From NCBI RefSeq assembly GCF_029094545.1, contig NZ_CP117835.1, positions 848,001 to 912,000 on the forward strand: a stretch of 64,000 bases of DNA, given 5' to 3'. A program made the position numbers and the translations under genes. The number at the start of each line of letters is the position of its first letter. Position 1 is the first letter of the stretch. Positions 7,704 to 17,591 of this stretch are shown here, one piece after another. Below the pieces are notes generated by a model. The model was given only the letters and a program-made list of their open reading frames with translations, did no database searches and was not told where the DNA came from. The stretch is from Alkalihalophilus pseudofirmus. GTDB taxonomy: Bacteria > Bacillota > Bacilli > Bacillales > Bacillaceae_D.

Positions 7704-10700
7704 TTGACCACTGTACTTAGTGATTTTCTCATTCGACAATTAGCGTCGAGTCAGCCAGTTTATAAACGTGGATTAGAATATTACCGAGCTGGGCTAGTAG
7801 AGTATATCTCTTATAGTGAACTATACAATTCCTATCAGGCGAAGGTTTCAGGCAGCTACATGTATGAAGTGGAAATTGACATAGAAGATGATGGCAGCCT
7901 TGATTTTGCTTGTGATTGTGAAGCGTCCTATACATATCCGGGCGCCTGTAAACATGTTGTGGCAACCTTGCTTGAACTTCAGGAGAGAGGTACTGTTTTT
8001 GAGCGGAAGCGGCAAATCCTTTCAAAGAAGAGTTCGCTGTTAACAGAATTTAAGTCCGTTCAAAAGTGGAAACAGCCTTCTCTTAAGAAAAAACAAAAGC
8101 TTCAAGTCGAGTTTGAACTGAAAGTAATGGCTGCTGGTGGATACTTTAAACATATGGTTAACTACATTCAGCTAGGTATGAAAGTAGGAGAAAACAGACT
8201 GTATGTTGTAAAAGACTTGTATGCTTTTTTAAAAGCGGTAAATGAAAAGCGACCGTACGCATTCACTAATAAATTCAATTATGAACCTGATCAGTATGTT
8301 TTTGATGAGGAGGACGAAGCTGTATTTGAACTTCTGTTTAGGCTCCTTGCCGTTGAAGAGCATCACACAAGAAATACATACGGCCATAAGTCCACAAAAC
8401 GTCATTTGTTAATGCCAGCTGTGTATATGCATTCCTTTTTGGATTTATTAGCCGGTCGCTATACTACTTTACATGTTGACAGTACAAAAGAATACAAGGA
8501 GAGTCTGCAGGTGAAGACGCTTGAAAAAGGGGATTCTTTTTTCACGTTTTTACTCGAGGAAACCGATGACATGGTGGAACTTCAGGCAAATCTCCACCCC
8601 GATGTTTTATTTGTCGATCAGCCATACCAAAGCATTCTGAAAAAAGACACGTTCTATAAGCTGACGGAGGAGCAGGCTAAGTCGCTCGAGATACTGGCTA
8701 ATGAATATGAAGAGGATGAACCAATTGATGTTATTCCTAATGACCAGCTAGAGTCCTTCTGCTCAGAAGTACTACCGGTTATTTCTCAGTACGGTACGGT
8801 TCAAATGGAGGACACGCTAAAAGATAAAATTGATCAAAAACCACTTCAAGCCTCTATTAAAGTTGATTACGAAGATGATGAATTAGTGCTTGAGGTCTCT
8901 TTTAGATATGGACAAGAAGTGCGAAATCCTTTTGCTAAAAAAGACGTTGCTGATTCAAATACAATTATGGTGCGGGATGTGGAAAAGGAGCAAACGATCC
9001 TTCAGGTCCTCGAGCAATATCCATTTGAAGTAGAAGGGGAAAAGCTAGTTCTCCATCGAATTCAGACGATTATCGAGTTTTTATTTGAACACTTGCCAAG
9101 TCTGAAATCGTATGCTGATATATTCTTAACGAGTGATGCAAAAAAGCTCTTATTTCAGCCGGCTTCTTCCCCGTCTGTTTCGATCGATGTTGAGGGGGAA
9201 TCCAATTGGCTTGATGTAAGCTTCTCTATCGATGGAATTTCTGATGAAGAAATTGTCGATGTCCTTCGTGCGCTTTACAACAAAAAGAAATATCATCGAC
9301 TCTCAAACGGCTCATTCATACATTTAGAAGAAGAGCAGTATGGTTCTCTTCAGAAGGCAGTGGATTCATTAGGCGCCTCTGCTAAAGAATTAAATAAAAG
9401 CATGAATGTGCCTCTGCATAAAGCTTTCTCATTAGATGAGAGTCAAGCAGGTTTGAAGTTATCAAAAAAGCTGCACCGGCTTATTCAAGATGTTCAGTCA
9501 CCTGAGTTCAGTGAATGGATGACACCTGAGAGACTTGATGCCGATCTTAGAAGTTATCAGGAAACTGGTTACAGGTGGATCCGAACGCTTGCCAAATCTG
9601 GACTTGGCGGCATATTAGCTGATGACATGGGACTTGGTAAAACGCTCCAAACCATTACACATTTGCAAGCTGACAAAGAAGCTGCATCACAAGCAAAATC
9701 TCTGATTATTGCACCCGCTTCTGTCATTTATAATTGGGAAAAAGAGATTAAGCGATTTGCTCCAGAACTCCATGTTGTCGTTATAGCTGGTGCCAAAGCA
9801 GAAAGAGAACATGCCCGCACGATAAAAGAAGCTGATGTATGGATTACTTCATATCCGCTGATTCAACGAGATTATGAAAAGTATGAAGGGATCACTTTTG
9901 ACACAATGGTGTTAGATGAAGCGCAGGCCATAAAAAATGAACAAGCGAAAACGACAAAAGCGGTAAGGGCCATTAAAGCCTCAAGTCGATTTGCTTTAAG
10001 CGGCACACCAATTGAGAACCGTATAGATGAATTGTATACGTTGATGCAGACAATCTTGCCAGGCTTGCTTGGGACAAAGAAACAGTTTCGGGAACGTTCT
10101 CATGGAGAGATCGCTAAACGAATACGTCCATTTATCTTAAGACGTCTCAAACGCGAGGTATTAAAAGAGCTTCCAGAGAAGATGGAGTCTGTTCAATACA
10201 CTGATCTTTTACCGGAACAAAAAAAGTATTATTTAGCCCAGGTCAAGCAGCTTAGATCTGATGTCGATGATGCAATCTCTAGTGATCAATTCCAGAAGAA
10301 ACGGATAGAAATCTTAGCCGGCTTAACAAAGCTCAGACAAATTTGCTGTCACCCTAGACTCGTATCAGAAGAAGACGAGGTAGAGTCAGGCAAGTTATTG
10401 AGACTGATGGAGTATGTGGAAGAGGGAATGGAAGCGGGCCAGCGGATGGTTATTTTCTCTCAATTCACGTCCATGTTAGCCATAATAAGAGCTGAATTTG
10501 AAGAGCGAGGCTGGGAGTTCTTTTATTTAGACGGACAAACGCCAGCAGTGGAGCGTTTGAGGCTTGCTGATCAGTTTAACCAAGGAGAAAAAAGTCTGTT
10601 TCTCGTCTCATTAAAAGCAGGAGGAACGGGGCTTAATCTTACAGGAGGCGACACCGTGATCCTCTATGATACGTGGTGGAACCCGGCAATTGAAGAGCAG

Positions 10701-10898
10701 GCTGCTGATCGAGTGTACCGATTTGGACAGACCAAAAATGTTCAGGTAATCAAGCTGATTGCAAACGGAACGATTGAAGAAAAAATCCTTGCCCTGCATG
10801 AAAAGAAGAAAGCGCTGGTGGATGCAGTCATTCAACCAGGAGAAGCACAAATGTCCTCTTTATCTGCAGAAGAGATCAAAGAACTTCTTACCTTTTAA
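7704..10898 (+). CDS. SWIM zinc-finger SNF2-family helicase
   Basis: A 1064-residue DNA translocase. The N-terminal SWIM finger has Cys70, Cys72, Cys82 and His84 (C-x-C-x9-C-x-H). A long middle region (about 120-580) fits the bacterial SNF2-associated domain. The SNF2 ATPase follows: A-D-D-M-G-L-G-K-T with Lys646, D-E-A-Q at 738-741, S-G-T-P-I-E-N, and the helicase-C lobe with F-S-Q-F-T-S-M, A-G-G-T-G-L-N-L and D-R-V-Y-R-F-G-Q at 1002-1009. All ATPase motifs look intact. The start is a TTG with AAAGGATG at 7689-7696. It may act in repair or in removing proteins from DNA, as proposed for B. subtilis YwqA-like proteins; the exact role is unknown. Confidence 0.93.
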   Translation: MTTVLSDFLIRQLASSQPVYKRGLEYYRAGLVEYISYSELYNSYQAKVSGSYMYEVEIDIEDDGSLDFACDCEASYTYPGACKHVVATLLELQERGTVFERKRQILSKKSSLLTEFKSVQKWKQPSLKKKQKLQVEFELKVMAAGGYFKHMVNYIQLGMKVGENRLYVVKDLYAFLKAVNEKRPYAFTNKFNYEPDQYVFDEEDEAVFELLFRLLAVEEHHTRNTYGHKSTKRHLLMPAVYMHSFLDLLAGRYTTLHVDSTKEYKESLQVKTLEKGDSFFTFLLEETDDMVELQANLHPDVLFVDQPYQSILKKDTFYKLTEEQAKSLEILANEYEEDEPIDVIPNDQLESFCSEVLPVISQYGTVQMEDTLKDKIDQKPLQASIKVDYEDDELVLEVSFRYGQEVRNPFAKKDVADSNTIMVRDVEKEQTILQVLEQYPFEVEGEKLVLHRIQTIIEFLFEHLPSLKSYADIFLTSDAKKLLFQPASSPSVSIDVEGESNWLDVSFSIDGISDEEIVDVLRALYNKKKYHRLSNGSFIHLEEEQYGSLQKAVDSLGASAKELNKSMNVPLHKAFSLDESQAGLKLSKKLHRLIQDVQSPEFSEWMTPERLDADLRSYQETGYRWIRTLAKSGLGGILADDMGLGKTLQTITHLQADKEAASQAKSLIIAPASVIYNWEKEIKRFAPELHVVVIAGAKAEREHARTIKEADVWITSYPLIQRDYEKYEGITFDTMVLDEAQAIKNEQAKTTKAVRAIKASSRFALSGTPIENRIDELYTLMQTILPGLLGTKKQFRERSHGEIAKRIRPFILRRLKREVLKELPEKMESVQYTDLLPEQKKYYLAQVKQLRSDVDDAISSDQFQKKRIEILAGLTKLRQICCHPRLVSEEDEVESGKLLRLMEYVEEGMEAGQRMVIFSQFTSMLAIIRAEFEERGWEFFYLDGQTPAVERLRLADQFNQGEKSLFLVSLKAGGTGLNLTGGDTVILYDTWWNPAIEEQAADRVYRFGQTKNVQVIKLIANGTIEEKILALHEKKKALVDAVIQPGEAQMSSLSAEEIKELLTF

Positions 10899-10900
10899 CG

Positions 10901-10934
10901 AAAGCCTCCTTGCACTACTGGCAAGGGGGTTTTC
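10901..10934 (+). terminator. Terminator after the SNF2 gene
   Basis: Imperfect hairpin AAAGCCTCCTTGC / GGCAAGGGGGTTTT, 3 bases after the stop codon. Confidence 0.75.
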
Positions 10935-11040
10935 ACGTTGGGTGAAATAGGAAAAGGATTGACCAGGTAAATAGATAGAGGAATTTCGGCATGATTTGTA
11001 GAATGTACCAAATACCATTACTGCACAGGGAGGGGATTAG

Positions 11041-11649
11041 GTGTCAAGAAAGTGGCTTGTTTTATCGATCATGACAGCTGTAATAGCAAGTTGCGGTGTC
11101 AGCTATTTTTATATGTTTCATCAACCAAACATCGAAACAACTGCACATGCAGAAGCACGAATGATACCATCGGATCATCCGGACCCTGAGATGATGCAAG
11201 AAGAAGCTGATTTTCTAGTCACGTTACAATATGGTGAATATGAAGAAGAGATTGCCTATCAAGACGGTCAGGAAAAAAAGGTCAAAGCAATCATCTCCGC
11301 ACAGCACAGCTATTTAAATACTCTAGCTGGATGGGGAAGAGCAGAAGACTTAAATGTAGCAGCGACAATGTATACAAAGGAATGGAAAAAATTACGAGTT
11401 GATATAAAATGGCTTCATGACGAAGGGCTTGCTGATTCGCGCATTAAAAATGATATGAAAAATGCTCGAGCCTTTATGTATGTAGCCGAAACGGGTGACT
11501 CTATGTCGCTGCGTTATTTACATCGAATTTTTCACGATCTGGACGCCACGTTAAACGGCGCAGAGGTGGAGAAGGTCTGGGAAGTAACTCATGCTTTCGG
11601 CACATCCTCAAAACAACAAACCCTTCATAAGTACTTGCAAGGAAACTAA
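11041..11649 (+). CDS. Unknown membrane-anchored extracellular protein
   Basis: A 202-residue protein of unknown function. Residues 5-26 form a single hydrophobic signal or anchor segment. The rest is acidic, helical-looking and predicted outside the membrane. No catalytic motif is visible. The GTG start follows GGGAGGGG at about 11030-11037. The gene is monocistronic, with its own strong terminator that overlaps the stop codon. It could be a signal-anchored protein found only in related bacilli; no closer call is possible from sequence alone. Confidence 0.75.
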   Translation: MSRKWLVLSIMTAVIASCGVSYFYMFHQPNIETTAHAEARMIPSDHPDPEMMQEEADFLVTLQYGEYEEEIAYQDGQEKKVKAIISAQHSYLNTLAGWGRAEDLNVAATMYTKEWKKLRVDIKWLHDEGLADSRIKNDMKNARAFMYVAETGDSMSLRYLHRIFHDLDATLNGAEVEKVWEVTHAFGTSSKQQTLHKYLQGN

Positions 11650-11687
11650 GAAACCAGGATCAGATGAGGACTGATCCTGGTTTCTTA
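11648..11687 (+). terminator. Strong terminator overlapping the stop codon
   Basis: A perfect 16-base stem (AAGAAACCAGGATCAG and its complement) with a 7-base loop. Its T content is inside the stem (TTTCTT). It could also act on the minus strand. Confidence 0.85.
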
Positions 11688-11689
11688 GT

Positions 11690-11808
11690 TTAATGGGCAG
11701 AGCGTGTTGCTGCTTCGGACGAATGGACGCAATAGTCATCGGAACCGGCGCAATCAGTAACCGCGCCCACCCCTCTCTGATGTGTTCTGCCTCTACGGTG
11801 CCAACATT
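11690..11808 (-). other. GC-rich strip after ycsI, open in frame with its stop
   Basis: A 119-base strip between the previous terminator and the ycsI stop. It is clearly GC-richer than its surroundings. Read on the minus strand it stays open in the ycsI frame past the TAA, giving residues such as E-A-E-H-I-R-E-G-W-A-R-L-L-I-A-P. A second minus frame is open from GTG near 11770 to TAA near 11694. No start codon with a ribosome site was found. It may be the remnant of a gene, or an unrecognised repeat. Confidence 0.3.
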
Positions 11809-12585
11809 TTACTTTCTATTCAATAACTCATCATTCGTCCAGTCTGTGACAAACATATGGCCTGGCGCGTGTGTAATCATAAGTGGAAGCTTAGCTTCAG
11901 TTGCAGCTGCTTGAGGTGTCACGCCGCAAGCCCAAAAAACAGGAACTTCATCTTCTGCGATCTCAACAAATTCTCCGTAATCCGGCTTCTCGATTGCCGT
12001 AATGCCAATCTCAGCTGGATCGCCGATATGAACAGGGCCGCCGTGCATTTGCGGGTATTTTTCAGTGATGGCTACAGCCTTGTCAACCAGAGCCTTCTTA
12101 ATAGGGCGCATCGAAACAACGAGCGGGCCAGCGAACGGACCAGCCGCTTCTGTTTGAATGGATGTGCGGTACATCGCAACATTTTTATTTAAGTTAATAT
12201 GTTTTAGAGGAATATCTGATTTCACCATTTCGCTTTCAAACGTAAAGCTGCATCCGATTAAAAAGGAAACAAAATCTTTTTGCCAGTAAGATTCAATCGA
12301 CGTTACTTCTGTTTCGAAAACCCCATCTTTATAGACATGGTATTTGGGGATATCTGTGCGGATATCAGAGCCTTCTGCAAGGGCAGACTTTACTTGGCCT
12401 GGTTCTAATACATCAATAACGGGACACGACTTTTGATTACGGTACGTATAGAGAAAGAAATCAAATGCATATTCTTTAGGTACGATGACTAAGTTGGCTT
12501 GTACATAATCTTGGCAGTAACCGGCAGTACTTGTATTAAACTTATTTGTTCTTATTTCTTCTCTAAAGGATACGGGACTGATCAT
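11809..12585 (-). CDS. ycsI: Putative hydro-lyase, DUF1445/YcsI family
   Basis: A 258-residue cytoplasmic protein, the length of B. subtilis YcsI (UPF0317/DUF1445, putative hydro-lyase; the fold is shared with D-glutamate cyclase). The family's conserved blocks are visible: C-Q-D-Y-V-Q-A-N-L, P-K-Y-H-V-Y-K-D-G, F-L-I-G-C-S-F-T-F-E, M-R-P-I, H-G-G-P-V-H-I-G-D-P and the closing T-H-A-P-G-H-M-F-V-T-D. In other bacilli the family sits with 5-oxoprolinase and LamB/YcsF genes; none of these are here, so the gene stands alone. AAGGAG precedes the ATG. The substrate is not known. Confidence 0.9.
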   Translation of the reverse strand: MISPVSFREEIRTNKFNTSTAGYCQDYVQANLVIVPKEYAFDFFLYTYRNQKSCPVIDVLEPGQVKSALAEGSDIRTDIPKYHVYKDGVFETEVTSIESYWQKDFVSFLIGCSFTFESEMVKSDIPLKHINLNKNVAMYRTSIQTEAAGPFAGPLVVSMRPIKKALVDKAVAITEKYPQMHGGPVHIGDPAEIGITAIEKPDYGEFVEIAEDEVPVFWACGVTPQAAATEAKLPLMITHAPGHMFVTDWTNDELLNRK

Positions 12586-12645
12586 GTTGAAAAACTCCTT
12601 GTCTGCATATATTTATATCAGTATTACATAAAAGCTTTCTTTATC

Positions 12646-12674
12646 AAAATAAAGCAATATTCTCTATAAGTCAA
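12646..12674 (-). promoter_or_regulatory. Sigma-A-type promoter of ycsI
   Basis: On the minus strand TTGACT (12669-12674), a 17-base spacer and TATTTT (12646-12651), about 60 bases before the ycsI start. Confidence 0.5.
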
Positions 12675-12773
12675 ATAATTCTGTCATTTTTGTTTGGTAA
12701 GATTATAGGTATTTATCCTTTCTTAATTTTAGCGCTTATCTCAAGACTTATAGCCTATTATTCTTACATTTGC

Positions 12774-12802
12774 TTTACACACACATAAATCAACTATATA
12801 TT
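12774..12802 (+). promoter_or_regulatory. Sigma-A-type promoter of the DUF2628 gene
   Basis: TTTACA (12774-12779), a 17-base spacer and TATATT (12797-12802), about 50 bases before the ATG. Confidence 0.55.
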
Positions 12803-12854
12803 GTAATATGTTGTAAATGAAAATATTGGATAGAGAAGTAAGAGGGGAGAGAAA

Positions 12855-13370
12855 ATGATGAGTGAAAATAGTGTCCGGCTAGAAGTAGAGAACCATAATG
12901 CAAGCATTGAAGAGGCTTTTGTTGGAAAAAACTATACTACATATTACAAGAAAAAATGGAATGAAATGGACGAGAAGAAAAGACAGACATCGTGGAATTT
13001 TGCTGCTTTTTTCTTAAGTTTATTTTGGTTAGGCTATCGTAAAATGTATCGTTACATTTTTATTATCATGGGACTATTTCTTGCAGTCGATCTGCTGATT
13101 TTCTTAGCAGCTTCAGGAGATGAGGCTATGGTGATGCGATTAAATAACTCAGTCGGAATGGGGTTAGCGGTTGCTACAGGATTATTTGGAAATTATATGT
13201 ATCGCCTCCATATGAATAAGCAGATTGAGTTAACCGCAGCGAGTACCACAGAACTAGAAAAGCAAGAAGCAATGCTCAGAAAAAAAGGCGGAAGAAGCTG
13301 GCTTGGAGTATTAAACACGGTTCTAATTTTTATAGGCTACCTGATTATTACGACTGTTTTATTCGGTTAA
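12855..13370 (+). CDS. DUF2628 family membrane protein
   Basis: A 171-residue protein with the DUF2628 pattern: a soluble N-terminus with F-V-G-K-N-Y-x-x-Y-Y-K-K-K-W, then S-W-N-F-A-A-F-F-L-S-x-F-W-L-G-Y-R-K-M-Y leading into membrane segments. I count three or four segments (about 48-60, 68-87, 99-118, 150-170). The function of the family is unknown; it is common in Firmicutes. Two ATGs in a row follow AGAGGGGAG; either could be used. The gene has its own promoter and terminator. Confidence 0.85.
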   Translation: MMSENSVRLEVENHNASIEEAFVGKNYTTYYKKKWNEMDEKKRQTSWNFAAFFLSLFWLGYRKMYRYIFIIMGLFLAVDLLIFLAASGDEAMVMRLNNSVGMGLAVATGLFGNYMYRLHMNKQIELTAASTTELEKQEAMLRKKGGRSWLGVLNTVLIFIGYLIITTVLFG

Positions 13371-13396
13371 TCATCGTTATCTAATGATTTTTTTAG

Positions 13397-13427
13397 AGTG
13401 CTCTCTTTATAAAGGGAGCACTTTTTA
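13397..13427 (+). terminator. Terminator after the DUF2628 gene
   Basis: AGTGCTCTCTTT / AAAGGGAGCACT hairpin with a 2-base gap and a T run. Confidence 0.85.
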
Positions 13428-13480
13428 CTTTATATAAGGTACACTTATAAGTAAAAGATTGGATGGAAGGGAGTGGTGGA

Positions 13481-14665
13481 ATGACAAGTAAATGGAAGGC
13501 GTTAGGATGGATTGCAGCAGCTGAGCTGTTTGCACTTAGCCTTTGGTTTAGCGGATCTGTGGTTGCTTTTGATTTAATCGAGGTGTGGGGAGTGAACGAG
13601 GGCTTGTCACCTTGGTTATCTGCTGCTGTACCTGCAGGTTTTGTGATTGGAGCGCTGATCAGTTCGTCTATAGGGTTGGCTGATCGCTTTAATACGAGGT
13701 ATGTGTTTGCCCTTGCTGCGTTATTCGGTGCTCTTTTTAATGGGTTAATTCTATTTACAGACCAAGCAATCATTGGAATCTTATTAAGGGTGTTAACCGG
13801 CGTCATGCTTGCTGGAGTTTATCCTACGGCGGTTAAGCTGTTATCGCAGTGGTTTCCTGCAAAAAGAGGCTTGGCTATAGGAGTACTTATTGCTGGCTTA
13901 ACAATGGGATCTGCAATGCCGCAATTTTTCATTACGTTCATTGGAGGCCTCCATTGGCAGTATGTGATCATAGCCTGTTCAACTCTGGCAGTCATTGCAG
14001 CAGCAATCATCTATTTCATACTTGATGATGCCCCAGTTACTCAAAAGAAAACCTATTTCTCATTTAACCTCTTAAAAAGGGTTATCAGAAACAAGCCCGT
14101 GATGTTAGCGAATTACGGCTACTTCGGCCATATGTGGGAGCTGTATGCGATGTGGACTTGGCTGCCGTTATTTTTCTCAGCAAGCTTTTTAACGTATGAT
14201 GCTTCTACATCATTAGCTTTTATTGCCTTTGCTTCGTTTCTATGTATTGGAGTTGCGGGAGGTGCAGGGAGTATAATAGGCGGTCTTGTAGCTGACAAAG
14301 TAGGCAGGGCACGCTTAACGATTTACTCAATGGTCATTAGTTCCCTTTGCTGTTTGACAGTAGGGTTTACATTCGGGCAGTCTATTTGGCTGACTCTTAC
14401 ATTAGCGATGATATGGGGGGCGTCAGTGATTTCAGATTCAGCTCAATTTTCTGCAGCTGTCTCAGAATTTGCAGAGGTGGAATATATTGGAACTGCACTA
14501 ACCTTTCAAATGTGTGTCGGCTTTCTTATTACCATCTTTTCTATCAACCTAATTCCGTACGCTGAGGCTTTAATAGGCTGGGAATGGGTGTTTTCGATAC
14601 TTGCAGTTGGGCCGGTTCTTGGAATTATTTCAATGATGCGCTTCAAACGTTATGAAGTTACTTAA
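13481..14665 (+). CDS. MFS transporter
   Basis: A 394-residue major facilitator protein with about 12 membrane segments. After the second segment lies the loop motif G-L-A-D-R-F-N-T-R-Y; the matching G-G-L-V-A-D-K-V-G-R-A-R loop sits in the second half. A Trp-rich segment (G-H-M-W-E-L-Y-A-M-W-T-W) lies near the middle. The motif suggests an anion/nitrate-like or unassigned MFS group; the substrate cannot be read from sequence. ATG 13463 is in frame, but 13481 is chosen because GGAAGGGAG lies at 13466-13474. The next gene starts 65 bases later on the same strand without a clear terminator between them. Confidence 0.88.
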   Translation: MTSKWKALGWIAAAELFALSLWFSGSVVAFDLIEVWGVNEGLSPWLSAAVPAGFVIGALISSSIGLADRFNTRYVFALAALFGALFNGLILFTDQAIIGILLRVLTGVMLAGVYPTAVKLLSQWFPAKRGLAIGVLIAGLTMGSAMPQFFITFIGGLHWQYVIIACSTLAVIAAAIIYFILDDAPVTQKKTYFSFNLLKRVIRNKPVMLANYGYFGHMWELYAMWTWLPLFFSASFLTYDASTSLAFIAFASFLCIGVAGGAGSIIGGLVADKVGRARLTIYSMVISSLCCLTVGFTFGQSIWLTLTLAMIWGASVISDSAQFSAAVSEFAEVEYIGTALTFQMCVGFLITIFSINLIPYAEALIGWEWVFSILAVGPVLGIISMMRFKRYEVT

Positions 14666-14729
14666 GGTTTACTATCACCTTAGTGTGCCTATACTATGAA
14701 AAATTGATTGCTCTAGAGTAGGTGAATAG

Positions 14730-15041
14730 ATGAAGGTTTTGATAGCAGCAGGCATCGTTGTTGTTCCTTTTTTCATGATAATCATTGAGCGCTTTTGGTA
14801 TAAAGGAAGATTTCTTTTTAATGCTCTCGCTTATGCGGCGTTCGTTATTTTTGGATTTATTGCTTCGAGTGCGATTCATACGATCTTAAGAGATCAAGAA
14901 GTATTTATGACTAGTATTCACGGTATTTTCCTAAATAAGTGGTTTTTAATTAGCGGAGCCTATATCGGCTGGTATACGCTGTACAGAGTTTTACTCGTTA
15001 CATTAGCTGAATACCCTGAAAATAAAGAGGATAGGACATAA
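14730..15041 (+). CDS. Small unknown membrane protein
   Basis: A 103-residue protein with three hydrophobic stretches (about 3-21, 29-52 and 72-92) and a short charged tail. TAGGTGA precedes the ATG. It may be cotranscribed with the MFS gene 65 bases upstream. No family recognised. Confidence 0.7.
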   Translation: MKVLIAAGIVVVPFFMIIIERFWYKGRFLFNALAYAAFVIFGFIASSAIHTILRDQEVFMTSIHGIFLNKWFLISGAYIGWYTLYRVLLVTLAEYPENKEDRT

Positions 15042-15186
15042 AGAGTGGTTAAACAGTGAAACTTATAAATGTGTATTAACTTTGTAGGTGAGTTTTGCAC
15101 TTCATTAGTAAAAAGCCTCTCTTTATATGGTTGTTGATTCCCGCTGCAGGCACACGCTTTCTTTCTTACGTGCCTCTACACTAAAA

Positions 15187-15233
15187 GGTCCTTATCAGGT
15201 ACTCTTCTAATTGAAGTGTACGCGATAAGGACC
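15187..15233. other. Long interrupted hairpin between convergent genes
   Basis: GGTCCTTATC and GATAAGGACC form a perfect 10-base stem; inside it GTAC/GTAC and TCTTC/GAAGT extend the structure. It lies in the 277-base gap between convergent genes and has no strong T tract, so it may be a two-way terminator or a structured RNA end. The rest of this gap holds nothing I recognise. Confidence 0.5.
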
Positions 15234-15318
15234 ATACTTATTTGAATGTAGAGAAGAATACACTAATTTAACACCAAAATCTCGTCAACTATATCTGTTT
15301 ATCCTAATCTATCGCAAC

Positions 15319-17496
15319 TTAAGCCTTTGCTACGACAATCTTATCTTCCCACACATCTACAGCTATTGCTTTAACTTCCTCTTCATCTAATAATAGATCC
15401 GTGATTTGATCTTCTAATTGCTCTTGAATCACACGGCGAAGCGGACGTGCACCAAATGCTGGATGGTAGCCAAGTTCTGCTATTTTTTCTTTAGCAGGTG
15501 CAGTCACTGACATTGTAATGTTTTGCTCAGATAATGTGTGTTCAAGGTCAAGGAGCAATAGGTCAACAATTTGTACAAGATTTGCTTTGCTTAGTTGGTT
15601 AAATTCGATGATCGCATCAAAGCGGTTCAAGAATTCTGGCTTGAAGTAAGCTGATAAAGCATCAAGCACGGAAGTCTCGGCAACAGCCTCGCTTGCGCCA
15701 AATCCAACTGCCTTCTTTTTCACTCCGACACCAGCGTTGCTTGTCATAATGATGACTGTATCCTTAAAGCTCACTGTTCTTCCTTGGCTGTCAGTTAAGC
15801 GCCCGTCCTCTAAAATTTGCAGGAACATATGCTGAACATCAGGGTGAGCTTTCTCAATTTCATCAAGCAGAATAATAGAGTACGGATTGCGGCGCACTTT
15901 CTCTGTTAACTGACCCGCCTCATCATGGCCTACATATCCAGGCGGCGATCCAATTAATTTAGAGACAGAGTGTTTTTCCATATACTCACTCATATCAAGA
16001 CGAACCATTGCCTCTTTTGTACCAAATAATTGTTCTGCTAATGACTTAGTTAATTCTGTTTTACCCACACCAGTTGGTCCTACAAATAAGAAGGACCCGA
16101 TCGGACGGTGTTTTGCTTTTAGGCCGGCACGTGAACGGCGAACGGCTTTGGCTACTTTTTCAACCGCTTTTTCTTGTCCAATGACCTTGCCGCGAAGTTG
16201 ATCCGCTAGGTTTTTCATTTTTTCTTGATCGTTTGCTTGCAGTTTACCGACTGGAATCCCTGTTTTCTTCTCAATAATGGCTTCAATTTGAGCTGTGTCT
16301 ACACTCGCTTTTTTATCTTCTGATTTATTTAGTTTAGCTTCTAATTTATTTAGTTTATCTTCTAGTTTTGCTTCTTCATCACGTAATTTTGCAGCTGCTT
16401 CATAGTTTTCTTCTTTTAATGCCTTGTCTTTTTCCTTATGAATTTCTGCAAGGCGTGATTCAATCTCGTCGTGGCTTGCTGCACCTGCTTGCAAGTTTAA
16501 CTTCGAGCCAGCTTCATCTAATAAGTCAATCGCTTTGTCAGGTAAAAAGCGGTCTTGAATATAGCGGTGTGATAAGTTCACACAAGCTTTGATCGCATCT
16601 TCTGTGTAGCTTACTTGATGGTAATCTTCATACTTACTTTGAATACCTTTTAAAATGTTGATGGCATCTTCTATGGACGGCTCATTGACCATCACAGGCT
16701 GGAATCGACGTTCAAGGGCCGCATCTTTTTCGATTTCACGGTATTCTTTTAGCGTTGTTGCACCAACAACTTGGAGCTCGCCACGCGCTAGGGCTGGCTT
16801 TAAAATATTGCCTGCATCCATAGAACCCTCTGCAGAACCAGCACCTACTAATAAATGAATTTCATCGATAAACAGCATCACATTTTTACGTTCTTTAAGC
16901 TCAGCGATAAGCTGATTCATCCGCTCTTCAAATTGGCCGCGGATTCCTGTATTGGCAACAAGTGATGCTACATCTAATAGGATGACTTCCTTATTTAAAA
17001 GTTTTGAAGGAACATTACCTTCAACAATTTTTAATGCTAAACCTTCTACAATAGCTGTTTTACCAACGCCAGGCTCCCCAATAAGCACGGGGTTGTTTTT
17101 ATTGCGTCGGTTTAAAATCTCAATCACACGCTCGATCTCTGTATCACGCCCAATCACGGGATCAATTAATCCAGCCTTGGCAGCCTGCGTCACGTTTTTC
17201 CCATATTGATCGAGGAAACCGCCTCCTCCTTTGTGCCCACCATTCATAGATTCGGCATGAGATGGATATGGTTTCGGATCATGAGCGGCTGCATTCATAT
17301 GGTTGTTTGTTAATTGCTTAAATAGGTCATCGAACGGCATATGAGAAAATCCATGCCCAAAACCTGATGGAATTCCATTTGCAGCACGCATTTCTTGATA
17401 GCATGTCTGGCATAACTTAAATTGTTTTTTCTCCTGATTGAATTGCATACTAACATTCACTGTTGCTTGTCGTTGTTCGCAGTTTTGACATTTCAT
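15319..17496 (-). CDS. clpE: ATP-dependent Clp protease ATPase subunit ClpE
   Basis: A 725-residue Hsp100 unfoldase. The N-terminal zinc finger (Cys3, Cys6, Cys29, Cys32) marks ClpE. Then come AAA module 1 with G-E-P-G-V-G-K-T, a coiled middle with a UVR-type motif ([14 protein letters not shown]), AAA module 2 with G-P-T-G-V-G-K-T, and a V-G-F loop that can dock on ClpP. It unfolds heat- or stress-damaged proteins for ClpP and, in B. subtilis, helps clear the CtsR repressor. The frame opens at 17520, but ATG 17496 lies 8 bases from GAGGAGG. Control by CtsR is visible directly upstream. Confidence 0.97.
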   Translation of the reverse strand: MKCQNCEQRQATVNVSMQFNQEKKQFKLCQTCYQEMRAANGIPSGFGHGFSHMPFDDLFKQLTNNHMNAAAHDPKPYPSHAESMNGGHKGGGGFLDQYGKNVTQAAKAGLIDPVIGRDTEIERVIEILNRRNKNNPVLIGEPGVGKTAIVEGLALKIVEGNVPSKLLNKEVILLDVASLVANTGIRGQFEERMNQLIAELKERKNVMLFIDEIHLLVGAGSAEGSMDAGNILKPALARGELQVVGATTLKEYREIEKDAALERRFQPVMVNEPSIEDAINILKGIQSKYEDYHQVSYTEDAIKACVNLSHRYIQDRFLPDKAIDLLDEAGSKLNLQAGAASHDEIESRLAEIHKEKDKALKEENYEAAAKLRDEEAKLEDKLNKLEAKLNKSEDKKASVDTAQIEAIIEKKTGIPVGKLQANDQEKMKNLADQLRGKVIGQEKAVEKVAKAVRRSRAGLKAKHRPIGSFLFVGPTGVGKTELTKSLAEQLFGTKEAMVRLDMSEYMEKHSVSKLIGSPPGYVGHDEAGQLTEKVRRNPYSIILLDEIEKAHPDVQHMFLQILEDGRLTDSQGRTVSFKDTVIIMTSNAGVGVKKKAVGFGASEAVAETSVLDALSAYFKPEFLNRFDAIIEFNQLSKANLVQIVDLLLLDLEHTLSEQNITMSVTAPAKEKIAELGYHPAFGARPLRRVIQEQLEDQITDLLLDEEEVKAIAVDVWEDKIVVAKA

Positions 17497-17591
17497 TAAC
17501 ATAACCTCCTCGATTATCATTCATTTTTTTATTCCATCGGCTGTTTATCTTGTTGAAAGGTTCATCTTGATTTTAAAGATCAAAGTTCGAC

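Noticed and set aside
11693-11914. Plus-strand frame of 73 codons across the end of ycsI
   Set aside because: It runs antisense into ycsI, has no ribosome site and an unusual Cys-rich composition.
16368-17209. Plus-strand frames inside clpE
   Set aside because: Antisense shadows of a well-conserved gene.
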